The position numbers and the translations under genes are program-made. Under the pieces are notes generated by a model. That model worked only from the letters and a program-made list of their open reading frames with translations, searched no databases and had not been told where the DNA came from. A stretch of DNA of 64,000 bases. It comes from NCEH01 sp002257205. GTDB lineage: Bacteria > Pseudomonadota > Alphaproteobacteria > Rhizobiales > Xanthobacteraceae. The stretch lies in assembly GCF_043195105.1 (NCBI RefSeq), contig NZ_JBAFWO010000012.1; one strand, written 5' to 3'. How positions within the stretch are numbered: position 1 is the first letter of the stretch; each line of letters opens with the position of its first letter. Below are positions 1 to 8,711 of the stretch, piece by piece.

Positions 1-779
1 CCGGCGGATTGCGGTTCTACGTCGAAGCCCTCTTCCCCCTCCCTGACCCTCCCCCGCAAGCGGGAGAGGGGATTGGCGAGGTCGGGATGGGAGCGCTCAC
101 CCTCCCCAAGCGCCACCGCGCCCCCTCTCCCGCTTGCGGGGGAGGGCTGGGGTGGGGGAAGCGGGGCGAGGGATTGAGGGGGAGGCGGGGCGCGGCCCAC
201 CACGTCCGCCAAATCCACCGCCCCCAGCCCCGGCAGATAGAAGCTCGCGGGCGGCACGGGCTTCTGCCCGGCGATGGCGGTGCCGTCCTCGCCCCGCACC
301 ACGCGCGCCACCCGCTCCAGCAACGCCGCCATATTGTCCGGCCCGCCTTGGTGGAAATAGCCGAGCCATGCGGCCAGTTCCGCGGCTGGCACGGTGGAGA
401 GGGCGGCGAGGCGCGGGTCGTCCTGGTCCTCGCCCGGCAGCAGCGCGAGGGCGATGCCGCGCGTGCGGGCCAGCTCCGCGAGCCGCTCGGCGCCATAGCG
501 CCACCAGTCGAGCCCGCCCAATTGGCGCACCAAGATCACCTTGGCGTGCCGCGCCGCCTTGTCGATCCACAGATCCACCGACATGGGGTGGCGCAGATCC
601 TTCAGCCGCGCGAGCCGCAGGCTCGGCAGGCGGTCGCGTCTTTGCCGCCACGCTGCGGCGAGCGCCAGCAGGTCGCTGTCGGTGAAGGACAAGGCAAGCA
701 CATCGCCGGGAGGCTGGCGCAGGTCGATGGGCTCGGCCAGGTCCTCGATGGTGGCGGATGTGCTCGCGAGCAGATGCAT
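1..779 (-). CDS. cobN: Cobaltochelatase subunit CobN, N-terminal part (runs off left edge)
   Basis: CobN is the large subunit of the aerobic cobaltochelatase, which inserts Co2+ into hydrogenobyrinic acid a,c-diamide during cobalamin synthesis. The frame is open from the ATG at 779 to the window edge. It begins MHLLASTSATIEDLAEPIDL and contains LKDLRHPMSVDLW and QLGGLDWWRYG, which I recognise as the CobN N-terminus. It lies 20 bp downstream of cobW on the same strand, so it is probably the third gene of the riboswitch-controlled operon. About 200 residues in, after a segment ending LADVVGRAP, the sequence turns into Pro/Arg/Gly-rich translation of a palindromic intergenic-type repeat (about 35-160) without losing frame. 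The remainder of the protein lies outside the window. Identity is confident; whether the repeat-bearing protein is functional cannot be judged here. Confidence 0.85.
   Translation of the reverse strand, partial: MHLLASTSATIEDLAEPIDLRQPPGDVLALSFTDSDLLALAAAWRQRRDRLPSLRLARLKDLRHPMSVDLWIDKAARHAKVILVRQLGGLDWWRYGAERLAELARTRGIALALLPGEDQDDPRLAALSTVPAAELAAWLGYFHQGGPDNMAALLERVARVVRGEDGTAIAGQKPVPPASFYLPGLGAVDLADVVGRAPPPPQSLAPLPPPQPSPASGRGGAVALGEGERSHPDLANPLSRLRGRVREGEEGFDVEPQSA
35..160. repeat. GC-rich palindromic repeat pair (family A) inside cobN
   Basis: Two inverted-repeat arms, about 35-73 and 120-158, share the CCCGCAAGCGGGAGAGGGG / CCCGCTTGCGGGGGAGGG core. The same core occurs between genes near 29830, 34290, 38220 and 41905. 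Here the pair sits inside the cobN reading frame and keeps it open. Confidence 0.85.
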
Positions 780-799
780 GGAGAAAGCTTATCCCAGCC

Positions 800-1855
800 T
801 CAGGCGGAAAGCGCCGGTTCCTCGGCCAGCAGGGCGCGCTCCACCGCCGCGCGGTCGAAGCCCTTCAGCCCGATCACCACCAGCGCACCGGAGCGCGGCT
901 CGTCCGCCCGCCAGGGCCGATCGAACTGGTGGGAAATCCGCGTGCCCACGCCCTGCACCAGCAGGCGCAAGGGCTTGCCGGCCACATGGGCGAAGCCCTT
1001 CACCCGCAGCACGTCCGGCGTTTCGGCGGCCCGCGCCACGCGGGCGGCGAGGGCGGCGGGATCGGCGATGTCGGGCAGGCGCACGATGAAGCTGTCGAAA
1101 TCGTCGTGGTCGTGGTCCAGCTCGTCGTCATGATGGGTGCGGCGGGCGTCGATTTCATCCTCTGTGCCGACGCCGAGGCCAAGCAGGATCGCCGCATCCA
1201 CCTTGCCGCCGGCCGAGCGCACCACCTTCACGGCACGCGGCAGGGCCTGCGCGATGCGGGCATCGGCGATGTCCGCGCCGGCCGCATCCAGCAGGTCCGA
1301 CTTGGAGAGGATGATCAGGTCGGCGCAGGCGATCTGGTCCTCGAACACCTCTTCCACCGGGTCGTCATGGTCGAGAGTGTCGTCGGCCGCGCGCTGGGCG
1401 GCAAGCGCCGCCAGATCGTCCGCGACGCGGCCGGCGGCGAGCGCCGGGCCGTCCACCACCGCCACCACGCCGTCCACGGTGACGCGGCTCTTGATCGCCG
1501 GCCATTGGAACGCCTGCACCAGGGGCTTGGGCAGGGCAAGGCCGGAAGTCTCGATCAAAATGTGGTCCACGCGCGGGGTGCGGGACAAGATCAGGTCCAG
1601 CGCCGGCACGAAATCGTCCGCCACCGTGCAGCACAGGCAGCCATTGGCCAGCTCGACGATATTGTCCTCCGGGCAGCTCTCGATGCCGCAGCCCTTCAAA
1701 ATCTCGCCGTCGATGCCCACGTCGCCGAATTCGTTGACGATCACCGCGAGGCGCTTGCCCTGGGCATTTTCCAGGATGTGGCGGATCAAAGTGGTCTTCC
1801 CCGCGCCGAGGAAGCCGGTGACGATGGTGCAGGGGATGCGGGCGAGAGAGGTCAT
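800..1855 (-). CDS. cobW: Cobalamin biosynthesis GTPase CobW
   Basis: This is a G3E-family P-loop GTPase of the COG0523/CobW group, proposed to act as a metallochaperone delivering Co2+ to CobN. The 351-residue protein has a Walker A motif near the N-terminus (GFLGAGKTT), the CxCC-type metal site in NGCLCCTV, a SKSD guanine-specificity motif, a His/Asp-rich stretch around residues 235-250 (HHDDELDHDHDD) and a CobW C-terminal domain. Its start overlaps the stop of the upstream DUF1636 gene in an ATGA arrangement, and cobN follows 20 bp downstream. This points to translational coupling in one B12-repressed operon. Confidence 0.93.
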   Translation of the reverse strand: MTSLARIPCTIVTGFLGAGKTTLIRHILENAQGKRLAVIVNEFGDVGIDGEILKGCGIESCPEDNIVELANGCLCCTVADDFVPALDLILSRTPRVDHILIETSGLALPKPLVQAFQWPAIKSRVTVDGVVAVVDGPALAAGRVADDLAALAAQRAADDTLDHDDPVEEVFEDQIACADLIILSKSDLLDAAGADIADARIAQALPRAVKVVRSAGGKVDAAILLGLGVGTEDEIDARRTHHDDELDHDHDDFDSFIVRLPDIADPAALAARVARAAETPDVLRVKGFAHVAGKPLRLLVQGVGTRISHQFDRPWRADEPRSGALVVIGLKGFDRAAVERALLAEEPALSA

Positions 1856-2397
1856 CGCTGGTCCTCGGAGAAGTTCATGGGAGGGATGCGGGCAATCATG
1901 CCGCGCTTGAGGCTGTCGGGGCGTCCGCGCCAGGGCAGGATGCCGTCGGTGGAGGTCGCGAACAGCGCGGCGCCGGTCAAAAGGTCGGCGGCGCTATCGG
2001 GGGTGAGATCGCCGAACACGTAGGACCAGCCGCCGGTGCGCACCAAGGCGGCGGAGAGCGCGCGCTTGCAATTGGAGAGGCAGCGCACCTCCTTCACGGC
2101 GATGGCGGCGTCGGAGGTCTGCGCAAAGGCATCCTGGGCCTGCCGCGCCAGGGCGGCGCCGGCGGGTGGCGCGTCCGTGTCCGCGCCGGCGAGCTTGCAG
2201 GTGGTGCACACGAACAGGGTCACGGCCGGAACGCTGGCGACCCGCAGGGCATCGCGCGCCGGCCCGTCGGCGGGCGCGGGGGTGCGCGGCGTCGTGTCGC
2301 CCGCCGCGAAAGGCGCATCGTCGTTGGAAGGTCGCTCCACGCCGCTTTCCATGGGTGCGCGCGGCCCGCAACCGCGCGCCACAGAAAGAATCGCCAT
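1852..2397 (-). CDS. DUF1636 family ferredoxin-like metal-binding protein
   Basis: This protein of up to 181 residues belongs to the DUF1636 group of thioredoxin-fold, ferredoxin-like proteins often found beside cobW/cobN. Conserved cysteines lie in VCTTCK (C-x2-C) and RCLSNCKR (C-x3-C), consistent with an iron-sulfur or other metal site. It is the first gene after the B12 riboswitch and overlaps cobW by 4 bp. The start is uncertain. The listed ATG has no obvious ribosome binding site, and an internal ATG at 2352 would remove a low-complexity N-terminus that looks dispensable. Its biochemical role is unknown; a part in cobalt handling or electron supply to corrin synthesis is inferred from context. 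Confidence 0.8.
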   Translation of the reverse strand: MAILSVARGCGPRAPMESGVERPSNDDAPFAAGDTTPRTPAPADGPARDALRVASVPAVTLFVCTTCKLAGADTDAPPAGAALARQAQDAFAQTSDAAIAVKEVRCLSNCKRALSAALVRTGGWSYVFGDLTPDSAADLLTGAALFATSTDGILPWRGRPDSLKRGMIARIPPMNFSEDQR

Positions 2398-2430
2398 GCC
2401 AGGGCACCCCGCCCGGCGCGCATTCCTGTC

Positions 2431-2640
2431 GGTGGCAGGTCTCCTGGCTCGCGGATCGCCGTTCGCGGCCGCCTTCCCGGAGCGGGCGCAAGGCCCGTCT
2501 TCCAGTGGCTTTTCGGCCGGAACTCACCGCCTACAGTTGCGGGGGCAGCTGCGGCTATCGCACCGGAACACCCGGGCGCGACCGCATTCCCTTTTCACCC
2601 GGCGGAAGCGGCAAGCCGCCCGAACCGGGACCATCGACGC
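2431..2640 (-). promoter_or_regulatory. Cobalamin (B12) riboswitch
   Basis: Read on the minus strand, the segment has the hallmarks of the AdoCbl riboswitch in order: a GGGTGAAAAGGGAA box, GCCGCAGCTGCCCCCGCAACTG, GCGGTGAG, the AAAAGCCACTG segment, GGGAAGGCG, and the terminal GCGAGCCAGGAGACCTGCC. It lies just upstream of the DUF1636-cobW-cobN operon, so high B12 should switch these genes off. Confidence 0.95.
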
Positions 2641-2736
2641 CGACACTTAAGAACCGCTCCGGCGCGAAGTCAATGAAGCGGCGCGTGGTGCCCCGGCCGG
2701 GCCGGGGGCAATCGAGACCCAGCACCAGGGGGCGCG

Positions 2737-2866
2737 GCGGCTTTCTCCCTCCCCCCTTGCTGGGGAGGGCAGGGTGGGGGTGTCTCCCCGCTGTCCGGGC
2801 GAAGGTCATGCTGGCGGGCCGGACCCCCCTCCCCACCCTTCCCCCGCAAGGGGGGAGGGCGAGCGC
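2737..2866. repeat. Palindromic GC-rich intergenic repeat (variant)
   Basis: This gap between cmk and the riboswitch holds two opposed arms (around 2745-2780 and 2823-2862) of the CCCTCCCC...GCAAGGGGGGAGGG type. No ORF in it looks coding. It marks the boundary between the cmk-aroA block and the cobalamin operon. Confidence 0.75.
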
Positions 2867-2894
2867 CGAGCATTCGGTTGAACGTCGATTCGCC

Positions 2895-3539
2895 TCAGGC
2901 GCCCGCCGCCGCGGTCTTGGCGGCGATGATCGCCAAAGCGGCGGCCAGCACCTCGTCGATGCCGAGATGGGTGGTGTCCAGCAGCACCGCGTCGGGCGCC
3001 ATCGCCAGGGGGGCGGTGGCGCGGTGCGAATCGCGGGCGTCGCGCTTGTGGATGTCGGCCAGCACATCCTCGAACGCGATGTCGCACGTGCGCTCCAGCA
3101 ATTCGCGATGCCGCCGCGTGGCGCGCACGTCCGCCGAGGCGGTCACGAACAGCTTCACCGGCGCATGGGGACAGATCACCGTGCCGATGTCGCGCCCGTC
3201 CAGCACCGCGCCGCCGGGCTGCTCGGCGAAGCGCCGCTGCAAATCCAGCAAGGCCCCGCGCACCACCGGGCGGGCGGCGACCACGGACGCCGCTTCGCCG
3301 AGCGCGCCGGTGCGCAGCTTTTCCGGGTCGAGCGAACGCAGATCCAGCGTGCGGGCCGCGTCCGCGCTGGCCATCTCGTCGTCGAGCGTGCCGTCGGCGA
3401 GGCAGCGCGCGGCCACCGCCCGATAGAGCAGGCCGGTATCGAGATGGGGCAGGCCGAGGGTCGCCGCGATCCTGCGGCCGAGGGTGCCCTTGCCGGACGC
3501 GGCCGGCCCGTCGATGGCGATGATCAGGCCGTCGCTCAT
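2895..3539 (-). CDS. cmk: Cytidylate kinase
   Basis: Cmk phosphorylates CMP and dCMP with ATP in pyrimidine nucleotide recycling. The 214-residue protein starts with the P-loop IDGPAASGKGTLGRRIA, has HLDTGLLYRAVA for nucleotide-monophosphate binding, and the DGRDIGTV motif around residue 115. Length is normal for bacterial Cmk. It overlaps aroA by 4 bp, the usual arrangement in alphaproteobacteria. The rpsA gene that commonly follows is absent here; a repeat and the B12 riboswitch follow instead. Confidence 0.96.
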   Translation of the reverse strand: MSDGLIIAIDGPAASGKGTLGRRIAATLGLPHLDTGLLYRAVAARCLADGTLDDEMASADAARTLDLRSLDPEKLRTGALGEAASVVAARPVVRGALLDLQRRFAEQPGGAVLDGRDIGTVICPHAPVKLFVTASADVRATRRHRELLERTCDIAFEDVLADIHKRDARDSHRATAPLAMAPDAVLLDTTHLGIDEVLAAALAIIAAKTAAAGA

Positions 3540-4909
3540 GCCAGCACCGCGCCGAGGCCGCCCATCATGGGCACGAAGGTGGGGAAGGAGGTGGCGATGA
3601 AGCGCATGTCGTCCACGCGCACCCCCTCGCGGGCCGCGAAGCCCATCACCAGGAAGGCCATGGCGATGCGGTGGTCCATATGGGTCGCCACCGGTCCGCC
3701 GCCGGTCACGCCATCGGGTCCGAGGCCGGTGACCAGCAGATCGTCGCCGATGATCTCATGGGGCACGCCGCAGGCGGCCAGCCCGTCGGCCACGGCGGCG
3801 AGGCGGTCGCTTTCCTTTACCCGCAATTCGTTGAGGCCGCGCATGCGGGTGGTGCCGTGCACGAACGCCGCCGCCACGGCGAGCACCGGATATTCGTCGA
3901 TCATGGAAGGCGCGCGCTCGGGCGGCACGTCGACGCCGGTCAGCACGGAATGGCGCACGCGCAGATCCGCCACGGCCTCGCCGCCCTCGGTGCGCTCAGA
4001 CAGCGTCTCGATGGAGGCGCCCATCTCCTTCAGCGTGGTGATGAGGCCGGTGCGCAGCGGGTTCATCATCACGTCCTTCAGGATGATGTCCGAGCCCGGC
4101 ACGATCAGCGCCGCCACCAGCGGGAAGGCGGCGGAAGACGGATCGGACGGCACCGCCACCGGCGCGCCCTTCAGGTCCGGCCGGCCGGCGAGGGTGATGC
4201 GGCGGCCGTGGGCGCCGTGCGGCTCGACCCGCACGTCGGCGCCGAAATGGGTCAGCATGCGCTCGGTATGGTCGCGGGTGGATTCGCGCTCCACCACCAC
4301 CGTGTCGCCGCTGGCGGCAAGGCCCGCGAGCAGCACGGCGGATTTCACCTGCGCCGAGGGCACCGGGGTTTCATACGTGAAGGCTTTGAGTTCGGTGAGG
4401 CCCTTCAGGCGCAGCGGCAGGCGGCCGCCGGGCGCTTCCTCTTCCACCACCACGCCCATGGCGAGGAGCGGATCCAGCACCCGCTTCATGGGCCGGCGGC
4501 GCAGGCTGGCGTCGCCGTCGAAGGTGGCGACGATGGGGTTTCCCGCCACCACGCCCATCATCAACCGCGCGCCGGTGCCGGAATTGCCGAAATCGAGCGG
4601 CGCCTCGGGGCTCTTCAGATTCCCCGCGCCAACGCCGACCACGCGCCATTCGCCCGCGCCGAGCCGCTCCACCTGCGCGCCCAGCTGGATGCAGGCCTTG
4701 GCGGTGTTCAGCACGTCCTCGCCCTCCAGCAGGCCGGTGATGCGGGTTTCCCCGCGCGCCAGGGCGCCGAACATCAGCGCACGGTGCGAAACCGACTTGT
4801 CGCCCGGCACGCGCACCGTTCCGGCGAGGGCCGGGGAGGGCCGGCTTGCGCCGGGAACGGCATTTTCCCCATCACCATGGGAAGAAGATTGAGCGACGGC
4901 GCTGGACAT
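3536..4909 (-). CDS. aroA: 3-phosphoshikimate 1-carboxyvinyltransferase (EPSP synthase, class II-like)
   Basis: AroA condenses shikimate-3-phosphate and PEP in the shikimate pathway. The 457-residue protein shows GTVRVPGDKSVSHRA, LLEGEDVLNT, SAQVKSAVLLAGL, RDHTERML and NELRVKESDRLAAV, and it resembles the class II (Agrobacterium CP4-like) enzymes throughout. The start at 4909 has GGGAG five bases upstream; an in-frame start at 4921 is less likely. The segment LDFGNSGTGARL has Gly (residue 111 from this start) where CP4 has the Ala100 linked to glyphosate tolerance. The gene is divergent from the FYDLN-acid gene and translationally coupled to cmk. Confidence 0.96.
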   Translation of the reverse strand: MSSAVAQSSSHGDGENAVPGASRPSPALAGTVRVPGDKSVSHRALMFGALARGETRITGLLEGEDVLNTAKACIQLGAQVERLGAGEWRVVGVGAGNLKSPEAPLDFGNSGTGARLMMGVVAGNPIVATFDGDASLRRRPMKRVLDPLLAMGVVVEEEAPGGRLPLRLKGLTELKAFTYETPVPSAQVKSAVLLAGLAASGDTVVVERESTRDHTERMLTHFGADVRVEPHGAHGRRITLAGRPDLKGAPVAVPSDPSSAAFPLVAALIVPGSDIILKDVMMNPLRTGLITTLKEMGASIETLSERTEGGEAVADLRVRHSVLTGVDVPPERAPSMIDEYPVLAVAAAFVHGTTRMRGLNELRVKESDRLAAVADGLAACGVPHEIIGDDLLVTGLGPDGVTGGGPVATHMDHRIAMAFLVMGFAAREGVRVDDMRFIATSFPTFVPMMGGLGAVLA

Positions 4910-5100
4910 GACTGCTCCCATTTTCGGCGCGCGGAGCCTCGCAAAGTCCCGCCGGCTGCCGTTCCAGGATGGATTGCATGCCGTCTAACACAAGCGCGTG
5001 CACGCTGGCCACGCGACGTATTCGGATTCGGTGCTTGACAGGGGCATGGGGTTTCGCCAATGGAGCACCCTCCTTTTGACAGCCCCCTAGGATCTTTGCC

Positions 5101-5511
5101 GTGGCGAAGCCAGAACTCGGCACCAAGCGCATCTGTCCTGTTACAGGGCGCAAGTTTTACGATTTGAACAAGGACCCGGTGGTGTCTCCCTTCACCGGCG
5201 AATCCTACCCGCGCTCCTATTTCGAGCCGGTGGTCCGCAGCCGCGGCGAAGCGGCCCGTGCCGCCGCCGTGCCGGTGGTCGCCGACGCGGACGAGGAGGT
5301 CGCCGACGTCGAGGTCATCAGCCTTGAAGAGGCGGATGAGGAAGCCGTCGGCGCGAAGGTGCCGGTGGACGAGGTGGACGTGGATGTGGACGTCGATGAC
5401 GACCTCGTCGCGGACGCGGACGACGACACCTTCCTCGAGGAAGACGAGGACGAAGGGGACGACGTCTCCGATTTGATCGGCGAGGGCCTCGAGGACGACG
5501 AAGAGGCTTGA
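5101..5511 (+). CDS. FYDLN acid domain protein (TIGR02300 family)
   Basis: This 136-residue protein has a short conserved N-terminal head (KRICPVTGRKFYDLNKDPVV...PFTGE) with one cysteine, followed by an Asp/Glu-dominated tail of about 75 residues. That matches the TIGR02300 FYDLN-acid family, which is conserved in alphaproteobacteria next to aroA. Translation starts at a GTG. The function is unknown; the acidic tail suggests binding of basic partners or cations. It is followed by the tRNA-Ala pair. Confidence 0.88.
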   Translation: MAKPELGTKRICPVTGRKFYDLNKDPVVSPFTGESYPRSYFEPVVRSRGEAARAAAVPVVADADEEVADVEVISLEEADEEAVGAKVPVDEVDVDVDVDDDLVADADDDTFLEEDEDEGDDVSDLIGEGLEDDEEA

Positions 5512-5663
5512 TACGGTCGGCGGCCTGTGCTTAAAGGCCGCTCTCGCTGGGGGGCGCGATTCCCCCTGGCATCCGTCGCGGGGCATTCCCGACGCGCAAC
5601 TGGTTTTTTAGTTGACATCCCATGTCATTTAAATGACCGCCTGCGCGCACCTCGCGATCCGGT

Positions 5664-5742
<79 letters not shown>

Positions 5743-5920
5743 CGTTTCCGCCGGCTCTGAAAAGAGATAAGGCTATAAGGATCGCGGGCCGCCTCAAGGC
5801 CCGCTCGTGCCCGGGGGCGATTTTTCCCCGGGAAGCGTCGCGGGAGTTCCCGACGCGCCAGCGCTTCGAATTGGGCGGTTTGCCCGCGGCGAGGTGGCAG
5901 CGCGAAGCCCGCGGCCCGGT

Positions 5921-5996
<76 letters not shown>

Positions 5997-6174
5997 AATC
6001 TCTTCTCCTGACATCGCGGCGTGCGTGAACGCCCCTGCGACGGCCGGAAACGGGCGCACTGCGCCCGTGCGCCCCTGCGCCTGAAATGCCCGCCCACAGA
6101 TTTCTCTCGCCGCAGGATCTCGCGCCGCATCCGGCATGTGGCTGGGGCGGACGCTCGGCGCCCGCCGCCGCGCG

Positions 6175-6801
6175 TCAGCTTTCCGGCCGCCACATGTGGA
6201 ACACCGCCTCGGGCGTCACCTCCACATAGCCGCTCGGCCCGCCGGCCCGCAGCACCGGATGGGCTTCGGCGGTCTGGTAGATGCCGTCCTTCAGCAGGGC
6301 GCGGGCGATATGCACGCCCACCACCTCGCCCAGCACCAGCCAGGATTGGATGTCATCGCCCGCCGCGCTGCGCAGCTGGATCAGCTGGGTCAGCCGGCAT
6401 TCGAACGAGACCGGGCTCTGCGCCACGCGCGGCACGTCGATATTCCGGCTCGGCGCCGGGGTCAGGCCGGCGAGGGCGAATTCGTCCACGCCGGCCGGCA
6501 CGGCGGCGCTGGTTTCGTTCATCGCCTCGGCCAGCGGGCGGGTGGTGAGGTTCCAGGCGAACATGCCGGTCGCCGCGATATTGGCGACGCTGTGCTTCCA
6601 GCCCACGCTGGAAAAACCGATGATCGGGGGGCGATAATTGAACGCGTTGAAGAAGCTGTAGGGCGCGAGATTGAGCACGCCTTCGGCCGAACGCGATGAA
6701 ATCCAGCCGATCGGGCGCGGCCCGACGATGGCATTCAGCGGATCGTGCGGCAGGCCGTGGCCCTCGGCGGGCGTATAGAAATAAGAGGCGTCGGCCGTCA
6801 T
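6175..6801 (-). CDS. Flavin reductase family (FMN-binding split-barrel) protein
   Basis: This 208-residue protein matches the flavin-reductase-like FMN-binding split barrel (DIM6/NTAB type). Visible landmarks are the N-terminal NAIVGPRPIGWISSRS, the LAPYSFFNAFNYRPPIIGF FMN-binding segment, and the mid-protein KHSVANI and NLTTRPLAEAMN. Such proteins bind FMN and act as NAD(P)H:flavin reductases or as small flavin oxidoreductases. There is no operon partner and it is divergent from the sensor gene, so the substrate cannot be named. Confidence 0.88.
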   Translation of the reverse strand: MTADASYFYTPAEGHGLPHDPLNAIVGPRPIGWISSRSAEGVLNLAPYSFFNAFNYRPPIIGFSSVGWKHSVANIAATGMFAWNLTTRPLAEAMNETSAAVPAGVDEFALAGLTPAPSRNIDVPRVAQSPVSFECRLTQLIQLRSAAGDDIQSWLVLGEVVGVHIARALLKDGIYQTAEAHPVLRAGGPSGYVEVTPEAVFHMWRPES

Positions 6802-7034
6802 GATGATGCTCTGTCCCCAGGTTGCGGGGCCATCCTAATCCCGCGCCGCCGATTCGGCGCAGGCCGTGTGTCGGGTCCCGGCGCGCGGTCCCGGTGTGGG
6901 GTTCTTGTGCGGCTCGGCCGACAGGAGCGCGGCATCGCCGCCGTGCCCTTCCCCGACGGCGCCGGCACCCGCCGGTTTGATCATCCGGGCGCGGCTGGAC
7001 TATGGTCGCGGGCGCGGCAGGGGAGGCAGGAGGT

Positions 7035-8711
7035 ATGAAGATCGGCATCCTGCGCATGCTGCGACGGTTCGGCGCCCGTCCTGCCGGTCTGCCGGGACGA
7101 GCGCGGGTCGCAGCCGTGGTCGGCCTGCCACTTGTCCTGGTGGCGCTGGTGGCCTGGTTCGATCGCAATTCCGAACTGAAGGCGGCGCGCCAGAAGGTGA
7201 TCGCGTCGGCCCATGTGTTGTCCGAACATGCGGGCGCGCGGTTCCTCTCGGTCGACGTCGCCCTGTCCCAGGTGCGGGACGCGCTCGGCACGCGCCCGGT
7301 GACGGCGCTGCGCACCGATACCAACATGCATGGATTGCTCGTGCGCCTCGTGCGCCGCATGCCAGAACTGGAACTGGCCTTCGTCATCGACGAGAAGGGC
7401 CTCCTCGCCGCCACAAGCCGCACCTATCCGGCGCCCGAGCGCGATCTCAGCCAGCGCGAGTTCTTTCTCGCGGGAAAGGCGGGGCAGGAGGGCCTTCTGT
7501 TCTCGGTTCCGTTCCGCGGCGCCGCGAGCCGCTCCGTCTCGTTCGCGGTGAGCCGGGCGATCTGGCGGGACGGGGAGTTTGGCGGCATCGTCGGTGCGAT
7601 CGTCTTTCCTGAATATTTTCATTCCTCCTATCGCGGCCTGCTGGCTCCCACCCCCGGCGCCGCCGCCGCGTTGGTGCGCGAGGACGGTACCCTATTGCTG
7701 CGCTCGCCGGACCTGCGGGCACAGGCGGACACGCCGGTCCTGATTCCGGACGTGCCCGAGCAGCGCGGCAAGCATGATTCCGGGCTGCTCGCCGCCAGCG
7801 CGCTGATCGAGGGAGGGGCCGCCGCCGCCGCCTATCGCGCCGTGCCCGGCACCGACCTCACGGTGGTCTATGCCCTGAGCGAAGGCGATGTCCTGTCCGC
7901 CTGGCACAAGCGCGTGGCGGGATATGTCCTGTTGGGAGGGCTCGCCAGCTTCACCCTGGCGCTCCTGATGCGCCGTCCGACGGGGCTGGGGGCGCTCGGC
8001 GCGCGCGGTCGGCCCGGCACCGGCACCCCGCCACGCCTGTCCCTGTCCGACTCGACCGTCGGCGCCGTGGACCGCGTGCTGACCCCCGTGCTTGGCGATC
8101 TGACCTTCCTCGGCGCGCGCAATCGGGCCGATGGGCACGCGCCGGAGTTCGACGACGCCCTGAACGGCGCCGGGCACGGGGTGCGCCTCGCACAGCGCCT
8201 GCTCGATGCCGGCCGGCGCGGGGGCCGGCCGCGAATCGTCCATGCGCCGACCGTGCTCAACAATGTCCGCTGCCTGCTGATCGGCTCGGTGTGGCCGCCG
8301 ATCGAGATTGACTGCGTCACGGATGAGAAGGGCCTGGATGTGTTCGTGGAGGCGGCGGAGTTCGAACTGGCGGTGATGGATCTCGTGATGGACCTGAAGC
8401 AGCGGGCCGATCCGGGAAGCCAGATCACGCTCGCCGCCCGGCGCGAGGTGGTGCGCTCCGAGCCGGCGCGCGTGGCAGCCGGCGATTATGTGTGCATCGC
8501 CGTTCGCGCGGCGTGCAGCGCGCCGGCCGACACCGACACGGCACGCACGGTGCGGCATGAAGAAATCGCCGCCTTTGCTGCGCGGGCGGGCGGTGGCTGG
8601 CAGCTGATGCGCGGGCCGGACGGGCCCGAGGCGCGGCTGTGGATTCCCGCCGCCCTTGGCCGGCGCGAGGACCCCCCCGCGCCACGTTTCAACGGCCCCG
8701 CCCGGTCCTAG
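7035..8711 (+). CDS. Membrane sensor protein with Cache-like domain and degenerate kinase-like tail
   Basis: This 558-residue protein starts at the ATG at 7035, where a GGAGG lies 8 bases upstream. A TM helix (around residues 22-40) precedes a roughly 250-residue periplasmic region with SAHVLSEHAGARFLSVDVALSQV and an ERDLSQREFF segment typical of dCache_1 sensors. A second TM helix follows (GYVLLGGLASFTLALLM). The cytoplasmic part resembles a histidine-kinase dimerisation plus ATPase-like tail, but I see no phospho-acceptor His in an H-box and no N, G1 or G2 boxes. Its signalling output is therefore unclear. It has no neighbouring response regulator, and its stop codon lies in the MITE-like element. 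Confidence 0.65.
   Translation: MKIGILRMLRRFGARPAGLPGRARVAAVVGLPLVLVALVAWFDRNSELKAARQKVIASAHVLSEHAGARFLSVDVALSQVRDALGTRPVTALRTDTNMHGLLVRLVRRMPELELAFVIDEKGLLAATSRTYPAPERDLSQREFFLAGKAGQEGLLFSVPFRGAASRSVSFAVSRAIWRDGEFGGIVGAIVFPEYFHSSYRGLLAPTPGAAAALVREDGTLLLRSPDLRAQADTPVLIPDVPEQRGKHDSGLLAASALIEGGAAAAAYRAVPGTDLTVVYALSEGDVLSAWHKRVAGYVLLGGLASFTLALLMRRPTGLGALGARGRPGTGTPPRLSLSDSTVGAVDRVLTPVLGDLTFLGARNRADGHAPEFDDALNGAGHGVRLAQRLLDAGRRGGRPRIVHAPTVLNNVRCLLIGSVWPPIEIDCVTDEKGLDVFVEAAEFELAVMDLVMDLKQRADPGSQITLAARREVVRSEPARVAAGDYVCIAVRAACSAPADTDTARTVRHEEIAAFAARAGGGWQLMRGPDGPEARLWIPAALGRREDPPAPRFNGPARS

Noticed and set aside
2166..4892. A 908-codon plus-strand open frame across the cmk-aroA region
   Set aside because: It is antisense to two clear genes and its translation is Arg/Ser/Pro-rich low-complexity sequence, as expected from GC-rich shadow frames.
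5034..5081. TTGACA motifs upstream of the FYDLN-acid gene
   Set aside because: Two TTGACA hexamers are present, but neither has a convincing -10 element at the right distance, so no promoter is claimed.
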